Positions 54,304-64,000 of a DNA stretch of 64,000 bases are shown here, piece after piece. Origin of the DNA: Luidia sarsii (lineage: Eukaryota > Echinodermata > Asteroidea > Paxillosida > Luidiidae); contig OX465112.1 in NCBI GenBank assembly GCA_949987565.1, forward strand, positions 10,680,536 through 10,744,535, written 5' to 3'. The notes under the pieces are model-generated. The model ran no database searches. It was not told the DNA's origin and saw only the letters and a program-made list of their open reading frames with translations. The position numbers were made by a program, and so were the translations under genes. Positions within the stretch are counted from its first letter, which is position 1. Every line of letters begins with the position of its first letter.

Positions 54304-57300
54304 ATGTCAGCCGACACTTTCAGCATTCCCAATGAGTGCAAGGCCCCCAAGTCGGAGTTTCTCGGACAAGAGGTGCGGTACTGTTGCAGCAATCTGTGTC
54401 TAATCCCCTGTATTCATTCCCTACAGGTTGTGTCCAGTTTGATTTGACAGCCTTGACTGGCAGTCTACCATCAATAGGAATGAAGGCTCATACCTTGCTT
54501 CAGACTAGTCACCCCCTCCCAGTTGTATTTGTCAGCCTTGGCTCATTTTGCTGGAAGTCAACCATCAATAGGAATGAAGGCTTGTGCCTTGCTTTAGACT
54601 AGTCACCCCTCCCAGTTACATTTGTCAGTTCTGGCTGGCAGTCTACCACCAATAGAGATAGAGGCTTGTGCCTTGCTTCAGACTAGTCACCCCTCCCAGT
54701 TGTATTTTTCAGCCATGGTTGGCAGTCTACCACCAATAGGAATGAAGGTGTAGCAGGGGTGCCTGCTACATGTACATGTATGTACAGGCTACATGTGCTT
54801 TGTTTTTGTTCTTTTGTTTTAAAGAGGCAGTGTCGTCAGTATATTTTACCATTTTTCAAATAGCGCCCTCCTGTGATCTCAATGCATTTTAGTAGGAATC
54901 CCCACTGCGTTCCTGATAAGAAGTCTGGCCAGCATGGCCTTGGGGTTTTCTGGTACTGGGCTAAAACAAACAACTGAAACCACTATTATATAACCAACTT
55001 TCTCTTCCCTGCTGCTGGCTTTATATCATTATCAGTACAGTCAGTGCACTGTACATGCTTGTTTCATGGAGCTAAAGCAGTATGGGTATCTTCATGCCTG
55101 TACTGTCTGCAGCTTCTGCAGTACAACTTCAAGTCAAATTGGTATTCCTCCATGCTTGAACGTACATTTACACACATATAAAAAAGTCTCACTTATCATC
55201 AAAATCGATGGACATGGGCCTCTAATAGCTATGTATTTTTTCTTAGCTCTACTGAGTATGTATGGTAGGACTCTTCGTGCTTAGAAAACTGGCAGTGTCG
55301 GATTGTCTAAACATGGGGCATGTCTAAAGTTGCAAATGTGCCAAGTAACACTGCACTAATGCATGTTCCTGTGGCACCAAGTAACGCCTGTGCTACAACA
55401 GAAATCTTGTTTGAAATACGTTTTTGGATAAGTCAGCTGACAGAAACGCAAATAAAATGATAAGAAGTAAAAACACAATTTATTCAAGCTGAACAACCCA
55501 TACCCCCAACTTTCACTCGGATTCTGAGTAAACAATATGTGGGCATCCATAACTTGAATAAATGATATACAAAATACGTGAGAAATAGAAGTGAACACGA
55601 GGATTGCACTTTCAGACACTAAACCCCCAAAATGTCGCTATTTCTTTTCCAACGCTATCTTCGCTCTTCTATCAATTTTTGCATGGACGGTGCTGCGTTT
55701 GCAGCAATTGTTTTAGAAATTCTACGGGGATCATCTGCCGACATACTTATGTGCTGCGACAGATGTCCGAATGCCGTTTCTCTCTTGTCAAAAATGTTTT
55801 CCATCAGTTCTTGGATGTATATTGGTATATGACATACATGTATGTCTTGGGTACAAGCTTCAGCTGCGCTGTCCACTTCTTGGAGCGCTTAATTTGAGTA
55901 CCTCTTCACATAATATGATATTATTTGTAAAACTGGAACCAAAATCAGTGTGCGTGCACCATAACAGTTTCTACATACAGATAATACCTTTTTTAATAAG
56001 GTTGTGATGATTCTGCACCTGCAGCATTGCTGATACTGAACACCGCATGTATTTGCATAGTATTTGCCGCAATGGAGTTTGCGAGACTTGTATCCCATGA
56101 AGCTGCAAAGTGAAGGTTATGCAGTTGCAACCTCAGTCCTTCGAAATCCGCCACTGCCTCCATGTATACAATCTTTCAAAATTCTAAAATGTGTACATGT
56201 TTGGGTATCTGGTAAAAAAGCTGTCCTAGACTACAAGTTGTCCTTGGTATGAATTGCCCTCAGATTTGACTAAAGTTAGCTGGGGGTAAATTTCAGGGTA
56301 CAAATTGTCCTTGGTATGAATCGCCCTCAGATTTGACTAGAGTTAGCTTGGGGGCCAAACTTTCAAGGTACAAGTTGTCCTGGGTTTGAATCACCCTCAG
56401 ATTTGACTAGAGTTAGTTGGGAGTAAATTTCAGGGTACAACTACAAGTTGTCCAGTGGGTATGAATCGCCCTCAGATTTGACTAGAGTTACCTGGGGGTA
56501 GTAAATGTTGGGATATGAGTTTACCAGGTTGACCAAATGGAGAAATGATTTCCCCCATGAATTTCCCCATGAATTTCCATAAACTAAGTATACACATGTA
56601 TAAGATTTCAACATTTTAAACCTCATCTTATCGTATGCTACTAGTACTAGTATAGGGTTGAATAGTGACCCCTGTCTGTATCGTTTGTTCTGGGCAGCTC
56701 AGACGATAAACCAAGGCGACTCCCGACGGTCTCGGCGCTGGTTTCACTTTTTTGCAAACTTTGATGACCCGAAGTCATTGCCAATGATCGACCCTCAGCC
56801 ATTTTTATAGAGCTGGATATTTTTCAGGAAAAAGCCTATCAATTCTGGAGTCCAGTGTAAGTTTCTTGGAATCAGAATCAAAAGTTATTATGATTGCGTA
56901 GGGTTTGAAGACAATTAAAGCAGAGAAAAATGAAGATAGGCACTATAACAACAACTATAGGTTTGAACATGATGTAACTCGTGTAAGCCCCAAATTCTGT
57001 AGTATAAGTAGGTCTTCATTTTCTCCGGTCACTCTTCACACAACAGATCGAGTTCGATCCCTCTTGTCCAATGTCCATTTCCCAAGAAGTCCAGTATAGT
57101 GATCAACTCCTCTGGGATCAATTGTGTAGGTCATCACCCGCTTGGCGAGGTATTGCTCACTATTTCAAGTGTGTCTAGTAGAAAGGCATGCCCTTATTCT
57201 GAAAACCACCTATATACGTCATCAATATACTTTATTCCAGCCCCCATAACACATCTACAAAACATATCCCTTCTTCTGCAATTGTGTTCACTTTTAATCA

Positions 57301-60300
57301 ATCTTTGTGTCCGGAGTCTGTTCTTCGTCTGTATTCATATATTTGTGCCACACTACCGAGTAGCACACAGGACCTAGGACTAGGAGGACTCAGACACCCT
57401 AGCACAATCCAAGTGTACACTAGTAGTATTGTAGAGTTCCCAGTTCCGTCGGTAAAGAGCAGGGCGCACCATTATGTCCAAGTCCTCTTGTTTTCCCTCT
57501 CCTGTATTTTTGGTTGTTTTATTCTGTTCGAGTTTTGATTTCTTGTATTGCTTTTGATTGACTTCTGTTGACGCTGTGTATTTTGGTTGATTTTGTTGTT
57601 GGGTTTTTGTTTTTTGGTTTGATTTCCAAATTTTGGCTATTGTACTAACAGCGTTTTATCCTCTATTTCCAAGGTTTCGTGGGTAATTTATTTGTCCAGA
57701 GATTTTTTTTAGAGCGAATCCAGGTTATATTGGCCTACAACTACAAATACATGTATATATGCATTTTTTCCGTGAACTAACTTTGATTTACTCTCAAAGA
57801 GTCTCATTGGATGTCATAAGTATTTCATAAAAGAATATATTAGTAGGGAATCCAGAAATTTGGTCAGGACCATCAGATTTCCCCACGGTATAGTAATGTT
57901 TTACACAGTGTTACTGTCACCATACTGATTGCTCTTGTAGGCCTACACATTATTTTATAATAATGTAAAAATTATTACATGATGTACTCTGTACATGATG
58001 TAAAAAGTTTATTTCATTTAACCAATATATATATTATTCTGTAACAATTCTTGCACAAGAAGGATACTGGATAGGTATCCAGCATTCATGCATGCACCAG
58101 TGCTCTATGCTCCTGTGACAGCTATACATGTACATGTACAGTGCATGTACAGTACTACATGTACACTGTATGTGTATTGCAATGATTGCACACAGTTCAC
58201 CATGCGGTTCGTCCATTGGCCAAGGAGGTATACCTCCTTGGTTCTACCATGGAGGGTTCTACCAAGGTCCTTGGTGGGCTCTGGACAGGTGTTCAGGGAA
58301 AGTGTCATGTTTCAACTAGTGGCTCCACTAGTAGTAGTGGTAGCAATGCCCCAGGGAACCATTTAGGACTGAACCAGGCACTGTCTGTACTCTGTGGTAA
58401 TTGCCTTATCTTGTCATAGATCACATAAACAACAGTGGGGGTCTATGGCTGTGTCCTCATGAGGCTAGTGCCTAGAGTGCATTAGGAAGCAAACCAGCAC
58501 GACGACACTGCCTCTTTAAGTTGCATCTATTCACTCTGTTTTGTTTTCCAAGTTATGCTCATGTACTTCGATGTTTTTTTTAGTTACTTGGTTTGCCCCT
58601 TCCCTTGACTGTTCCCTGATAGAAAGTAGAGATAAAGGATTATCTTTTTGGGAGGAACAGTGCACCCTGTGTTGGTGGTTTGGTGCCCAACACAGCAGCT
58701 GGGAAATGTAGATTTAGTGAAGGTGTAAGACTGACTGATTTAGGCTTTTCAGGTTCAGTGGTACCATGTCCTGTATAGTACATGTGTACTAGGCCCTCCA
58801 GTTTGCAGACTGGCAGAGGAGGGTGAAGAGGAGACCCATTTTGGAGATCTGGAGCTCTGCCCTGAAAGTTTGGTCTGCCGAGTGGCTCAGTAAGTGGAAA
58901 GTTGTTTTTATACAGGGTTTCTTTTCTTTGTAAATGTCACTAGTCAAGTTTGGTTTTTTTAGTGAAGAGAAGAAAAGTTCTTTGTGTGAGTAAAGATCTT
59001 CCCCATTTGGAAGTTCAGGAGTATTTGGCCTTCTCCTGAGAGAGTTGTTTTCGAGATCCTGGAGGAAGAGGTGATTGTTAGGTCATAATTATTGATTGTA
59101 GTGTATGTTTTTGAACATAGGTTTGTGTCAAAGTAGACAGCATAATCTAATTGATATTCAGAGGTGCTTGTATCTTTATTTTTTAGTAAGTTTGAGGTGT
59201 GGTTGTGTTTAAGTATAATTTTAGTGTCATATATGGAGGGACTATGTATTCTGATTTCTTTAGGATTGAAATTGCTAGAGACCTGTGTTTGGGTTGATTT
59301 TTATATTTGCTGCTGATACTGTGTGGGTATTTCAGTTTGAGCCCCAGTTTTGCCCAATTCTCAGGGTGGGTGTCTCAGTGAAGTGAATACTTGGGCTAAA
59401 GGAAGATGTAGTGTGTGCCAGTGATGTGGTGTTCCTACAGTGAGCCAGAAGGTGTGAGTTGTAATTGGGTAGGCTGGCTGTGGAGTAAACCACCAGCTAG
59501 TGATGGCATGTCCAGGGAGCTGGTACATGGCTGGTCAGCTGGACTACTGCATGTGATGGCTGATTTGCATGTTTGAATATTCATGGGGGTTGTGAGTTTG
59601 TTTAATCTTTCCTCGAATAAGAATTCTTGAGAGGTGATGTTTTTGGTTTCTCCTTGCTGTGTAGGGCAGAAGAAGTTAATCTTGTTATTTTGATTGCATT
59701 TGTATTTACTATATTTTTCTTATCATTGTTTTCTGTATTCACAGGTTACTTAAGTTGTTGTTCCCTTTGAGCTTCATCCATTGAGTGCTGTGTTGTATAG
59801 TGTTGTATAGTCCTTTTTTTGTTTTGATATAGAGTTGTGTTGTATTGGGTTATATTTTATGGTTTGGTCTATCTCTTGATTTGGTCATTTTGTTGTTGTA
59901 AGTCTGGATTTGGTCAATTGGTTTAAAAAGGTCTGAGTCTAAGGTTCTTGGTCATTGGTTGGTTTGGTCATGGAACGTGTCAGTTGGATTTTGTTTTCAT
60001 AGGGTTTGTTTAGGTTAAATTAAGTTAGTCGGGTCGTGTTTGGTTGAGTCATTTAATTTTTTTGGAACTTGTATTTTTTTAAGTTGAATAAAGTAAATTT
60101 ATAGTGAGTTTTTTTTCCATGAGTCAAGATAGCGTTGCATTTCATTTTTTCAGAATACCCTGTGTTTTCTCCTTCTCCGATCGCTGGATGGGTTTTTATC
60201 TTTTATTTAGGCTGTTAGCTAGCTTTCCCCACATAGTGTAGGTTTTCCGGGTTACAAAGGCTTACACCTTGCTTCAGACTAGTCACCCGTCCCAGTTCTA

Positions 60301-61020
60301 TTTGTCACCCTTGGTTGGCAGTCTACCACCAATAGGGATGGAGGCTTATGCCTTGCTTCAGACTAGTCACCCCTCCCAGTTGTATTTGTCAGCCATGGTT
60401 GGCAGTCTACCACCAATAGGGGATGGAGGCTTGTGCCTTGCTTCAGACTAGTCACCCCTCCCAGTTCTATTTGTCAGCTGTGGTTGGCAGTCTACCACCA
60501 ATAGGGATGGAGGATCATGCCTTGCTTCAGACTAGTCACCCCTCCCAGTTCTATTTTTCAGCTGTGGTTGGCAGTCTGCCATCAATAGAAATGGAGGCTT
60601 ATTCCTTGCTTCAGACTAGTCACCCTTTCCCAGTTCTACTTATCAGCCTTGGTTGTGGCAGTCTACCACCAATAGGAATGAAAGTGTATACCTTGCTTCA
60701 GACTAGTTACCCTTCCCAGTTCTATTTGTCAGCCATGGCTGGCAGTCTACTTTCAATAGGAATGAAGGCTTATGCCTTGCTTCAGACTAGTCACCCTTTC
60801 CTAGTTCTATTTATCAGCCTTGGCTGGAAGTCTACCACCAAAAGAGTTGGAGGCTCATGCCTTGCTGGGCTTTGTGCTTGTTTGGCCTCCTCGCAGACTC
60901 TGCATCGGGAGAAGTGGCTGTCCATGGAGAGGATATTCTCCCGGGACCCCAAGGGCAAGGAGCGGACGTGGGAGATGGTAGAGAGGACCACCGAGCCACA
61001 GAGGCCGCGCGTCGGAAACG
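54304..61020 (+). CDS. NUDT5-like ADP-sugar pyrophosphatase, first two coding exons (rest beyond window)
   Basis: Exon 1 is 54304-54372 (MSADTFSIPNECKAPKSEF, then LGQE, donor GAG|GTGCGG, phase 0). Exon 2 is 60897-61020 after CCTCCTCGCAG: TLHREKWLSMERIFSRDPKG, then KERTWEMVERTTEP, donor ACG|GTAAGG, phase 1. The joined sequence follows the N-terminal part of NUDT5 (ISEGKWVKLEKTTYxDPxGK, then RTWExVxRTT), the arm that makes the dimer and contacts the substrate before the Nudix box. NUDT5 hydrolyses ADP-ribose and other ADP-sugars to AMP and the sugar phosphate. The Nudix box GxxxxxExxxxxxREUxEExGU is not in the window and should follow the satellite after 64000. The 6.5-kb first intron is full of repeats. 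NUDT14 shares this fold but is less similar at KxRTWExVxRTT. Confidence 0.82.
54430..54760. repeat. 84-bp minisatellite, block 1 (~4 copies), NUDT5-like intron
   Basis: Units contain GGCAGTCTACCACCAATAGG, then AATGAAGGC, CCTTGCTTCAGACTAGTCAC and CCCTCCCAGTT. The same unit forms block 2 at 60250-60860. Confidence 0.9.
54823..58515. mobile_element. Putative 3.7-kb TTAA-flanked DNA element
   Basis: The left junction is TTAA|AGAGGCAGTGTCGTC at 54819-54837 and the right junction GACGACACTGCCTCT|TTAA at 58501-58519: a perfect 15-bp terminal inverted repeat with TTAA on both sides. TTAA target duplication is typical of piggyBac-like transposons, but the ends do not start with CCC as usual, and I find no transposase inside, so it would be non-autonomous, or two solo ends. 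Confidence 0.45.
56228..56507. repeat. ~66-bp tandem repeat, 4 copies
   Basis: Units of GTACAAGTTGTCCTTGGTAT, then GAATCGCCCTCAGATTTGAC and TAGAGTTAGCTGGGGGTAAA, with indels. Inside the TTAA-flanked region. Confidence 0.85.
58520..60240. other. G/T-rich intronic stretch, nothing recognised
   Basis: Part of the NUDT5-like intron. The + strand is rich in T and G with few A/C-rich stretches and lacks open frames of note. No repeat unit seen. Confidence 0.5.
60250..60860. repeat. 84-bp minisatellite, block 2 (~7-8 copies), abutting NUDT5-like exon 2
   Basis: GCTTCAGACT recurs at 60271, 60355, 60440, 60524, 60608, 60695 and 60779, a period of 84 with single-base slips. The array ends about 35 bp before the exon 2 acceptor, and since 84 is a multiple of three the frame runs open into the exon. 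Confidence 0.92.
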
Positions 61021-61249
61021 GTAAGGAAGTCTCGGCCAAACAGCAGAGGCACCGCCTCAAGATCCTACCTTCCAGCATTGAATTCATGAGACAAGACGTT
61101 GAATTTCATGAGACCTGAATAAAAACAAAGTACTGGACCACAAGACCTTCCACTGAAGACGATTCCATCAGATTCCATGAAATTACATAAGACTCAGCCA
61201 AACGGCAAAGGCACCACCTCAAGAAACTACCTTCAGGCATACATGTGTG

Positions 61250-64000
61250 TCTGAAACGGATCAGACTTTCGGTAGACCAGTTAAAGACATTTTTCACCCC
61301 CTCAAAAAAACTTTATTTTTGGCCCAATTTTGGACATGTTCGACAGGTTCGCTCCTGACGGAATTTTCAGTTTTTGACCGAAAAACAGTTTTCCCAGATT
61401 TCTCTGAAAATGACTCCTCAGGTATCTGAGAACCCTCTGACACGGATCGGACTTTCGGTAGACCAGTTGACGTCATTTTTGGCCCCCTGAAAAAAACTTG
61501 AGTTTTGGCCCAATTTTGGACATGTTCGACAGGTCCGCTCCTGTCGGAATTTTCAGTTTTTGACCCAAAATCAGTTTTCCCAGATTTCTCTGAAAATAAC
61601 TCCTCATGTATCTTAGAACCCTCTGACACGGATCGGACTTTCGGTAGACCAGTTGAAGTCATTTTTGGGCCCCTGAAAAAAACTCGAGTTTTGGCCCAAT
61701 TTTGGACATGTTTGTCAGGTCCGCTCCTGTCGGAATTTTCAGTTTTTGACCCAAAATCAATTTTTCCCAGATTTCTCTGAAAATGACTCCTCGGGTATCT
61801 GAGAACCCTCTGACACGGATCAGACTTTCGGTAGACCAGTTGAAGTCATTTTTGGCCCCCTGAAAAAAACTTTATTTTTGGCCCAATTTTGGACATGTTC
61901 GACAGGTCCGCTCCTGTCGGAATTTTCAGTTTTTGACCCAAAATCAGTTTTCCCAGATTTCTCTGAAAATGACTCCTCAGGTATCTGAGAACCCTCTGAC
62001 ACGGATCGGACTTTCGGTAGACCAGTTGAAGTCATTTTTGGCCCCCTCAAAAAAACTTGAGTTTTGGCCCAATTTTGGACATGTTCGACAGGTCCGCTCC
62101 TGTCGGAATTTTCAGTTTTTGACCCAAAATCAATTTTTCCCAGATTTCTCTGAAAATGATTCCTCGGGTATCTGAGAACCCTCTGACACGGATCAGACTT
62201 TCGGTAGACCAGTTGAAGTCATTTTTGGCCCCCTGAAAAAAACTTTATTTTTGGCCCAATTTTGGACATGTTCGACAGGTCCGCTCCTGTCGGAATTTTC
62301 AGTTTTTGACCCAAAATCAGTTTTCCCAGATTTCTCTGAAAATGGCTCCTCAGGTATCTGAGAACCCTCTGACACGGATCGGACTTTTGGTAGACCAGTT
62401 GAAGTCATTTTTAGCCCCCCCAAAAAAATTGAGTTTTGGCCCAATTTTGGACATGTTCGACAGGTCCGCTCCTGTCAGAATTTTCAGTTTTTGACCCAAA
62501 ATCAGTTTTCCCAGATTTCTTGGAAAATGACTCCTCAGGTATCTGAGAACCCTCTGACACGGATCGGACTTTCGGGAGACCAGTTGAAGTAATTTTTGGC
62601 CCCCTCAAAAAAATTTGAGTTTTGGCCCAATTTTGGACATGTTCGGAATTTTCACTTTTTGACCCAAAATCAGTTTTCCCAGATTTCTTGGAAAATGACT
62701 CCTCAGGTATCTGAGAACCCTCTGACACGGATCGGACTTTCGGTAGACCAGTTGAAGTCATTTTTGGCCCCCTCAAAAAAACTTGAGTTTTGGCGCAAAT
62801 TTGGACATGTTCGACACCCCTCCTGTCGGAATTTTCAGTTTTTGACCCAAAATCAGTTTTCCCAGATTTCTTGGAAAATGACTCCTCAGGTATCTGAGAA
62901 CCCTCTGACACAGATCGGACTTTCGGTAGACCAGTTGAAGTCATTTTTGGCCCCCTCAAAAAAACTTGAGTTTTGGCGCAAATTTGGACATGTTCGACAG
63001 GTCCGCTCCTGTCGGAATTTTCAGTTTTTGACCCAAAATCAGTTTTCTCAGATTTCTCTGAAAATGACTCCTCGGGTATCTGAGAACCCTCTGACACGGA
63101 TCGGACTTTCGGTAGACCAGTTGAAGTAATTTTTGGCCCCCTGAAAAAAACTTTATTTTTGGCCCAATTTTGGACATGTTCGACAGGTCCGCTCCTGTCG
63201 GAATTTTCAGTTTTTGACCCAAAATCAGTTTTCCCAGATTTCTCTGAAAATGGCTCCTCAGGTATCTGAGAACCCTCTGACATGGATCGGACTTTCGGTA
63301 GACCAGTTGAAGTCATTTTTAGCCCCCCCCAAAAAATTGAGTTTTGGCCCAATTTTGGACATGTTCGACAGGTCCGCTCCTGTCGGAATTTTCAGTTTTT
63401 GACCCAAAATCAGTTTTCCCAGATTTCTTGGAAAATGACTCCTCAGGTATCTGAGAACCCTCTGACACGGATCGGACTTTCGGGAGACCAGTTGAAGTAA
63501 TTTTTGGCCCCCTCAAAAAAATTTGAGTTTTGGCCCAATTTTGGACATGTTCGACAGGTCCGCTCCTGTCGGAATTTTCACTTTTTGACCCAAAATCAGT
63601 TTTCCCAGATTTCTTGGAAAATGACTCCTCAGGTATCTGAGAACCCTCTGACACGGATCGGACTTTCGGTAGACCAGTTGAAGTCATTTTTGGCCCCCTC
63701 AAAAAAACTTGAGTTTTGGCGCAATTTTGGACATGTTCGACACCCCTCCTGTCGGAATTTTCAGTTTTTGACCCAAAATCAGTTTTCCCAGATTTCTTGG
63801 AAAATGACTCCTCAGGTATCTGAGAACCCTCTGACACAGATCGGACTTTCGGTAGACCAGTTGAAGTCATTTTTGGCCCCCTCAAAAAAACTTGAGTTTT
63901 GGCGCAAATTTGGACATGTTCGACAGGTCCGCTCCTGTCGGAATTTTCAGTTTTTGACCCAAAATCAGTTTTCTCAGATTTCTTGGAAAATGACTCCTCA
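61250..64000. repeat. 186-bp satellite array, at least 15 monomers, continues past window end
   Basis: GGATCGGACTTTCGG-like words start at 61258, 61444, 61630, 61817, 62003, 62190, 62376, 62561, 62729, 62912 and so on, a period of 186 (one monomer is 168). A monomer runs GACACGGATCGGACTTTCGG, then TAGACCAGTTGAAGTCATTT, TTGGACATGTTCGACAGGTC, CGCTCCTGTCGGAATTTTCA and GATTTCTCTGAAAATGACTC. Both strands stay open over several monomers because 186 is a multiple of three. It lies in the second intron of the NUDT5-like gene. From about 62190 the monomers form a five-unit higher-order repeat. Confidence 0.95.

Noticed and set aside
57060..57300. Reverse-strand YIDDV word suggesting another reverse transcriptase
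   Set aside because: Stops interrupt the frame on both sides and no other RT motif is nearby; may be an old fragment or chance.
1..64000. CRISPR arrays, operons, phage or bacterial mobile systems
   Set aside because: The tandem repeats are contiguous without unique spacers, and all recognised genes are spliced animal genes.

Overview
The window is eukaryotic, from an animal: spliced genes, long introns and dense dispersed and tandem repeats. The genes (a clarin, metabotropic-glutamate-receptor-like class C GPCRs, a THEG-repeat sperm protein, NOP16, a NUDT5-like Nudix hydrolase), Penelope-like retroelement remnants and frequent TACATGTA and AGGCCTA words fit a marine invertebrate deuterostome such as an echinoderm, hemichordate or amphioxus. 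The species is an inference, not something I can prove.

Layout. 1-3524: last two coding exons of a clarin gene (+), with an 82-bp palindromic tandem array and a foldback element in the intron, followed by a 900-bp GA microsatellite. 4440-12300: repeats and non-coding DNA (a 126-bp array, a 200-bp duplication, foldback elements). 12303-24161: class C GPCR locus on the minus strand. Two tandem large exons (17456-19495 and 22128-24161) each encode signal peptide, Venus-flytrap domain, cysteine-rich domain and TM1-3 plus the start of TM4. Only one downstream exon (12303-12833) encodes the rest of TM4 to TM7 and the tail, and both large exons end in a phase-0 donor that fits it. 24162-34278: non-coding, with a tandem tRNA-derived SINE array. 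34279-39183: complete seven-exon THEG-like gene (+). 42223-47106: complete five-exon NOP16 gene (-), convergent with THEG, its introns loaded with foldback elements. 47490-49225: Penelope-like element with RT and GIY-YIG domains. 52380-52855: transposase-tail-like exon. 54304-61020: first two exons of a NUDT5-like gene (+), whose intron carries a split 84-bp array and a 3.7-kb TTAA-flanked element. 61250 to the window end: a 186-bp satellite with a five-monomer higher-order repeat.

The genes do not form a pathway; they are ordinary neighbours. The most interesting points are the GPCR locus (two alternative receptor ectodomain exons with one visible C-terminal exon, and a 595-bp homogenised block that ends sharply at the ligand-binding domain), the dispersed families with hammerhead-like boxes related to the Penelope-like element, and the nested tRNA-like/foldback composites.

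Exon boundaries were set by hand from GT/AG sites and reading phase. In every multi-exon gene here the phases join without a frameshift.
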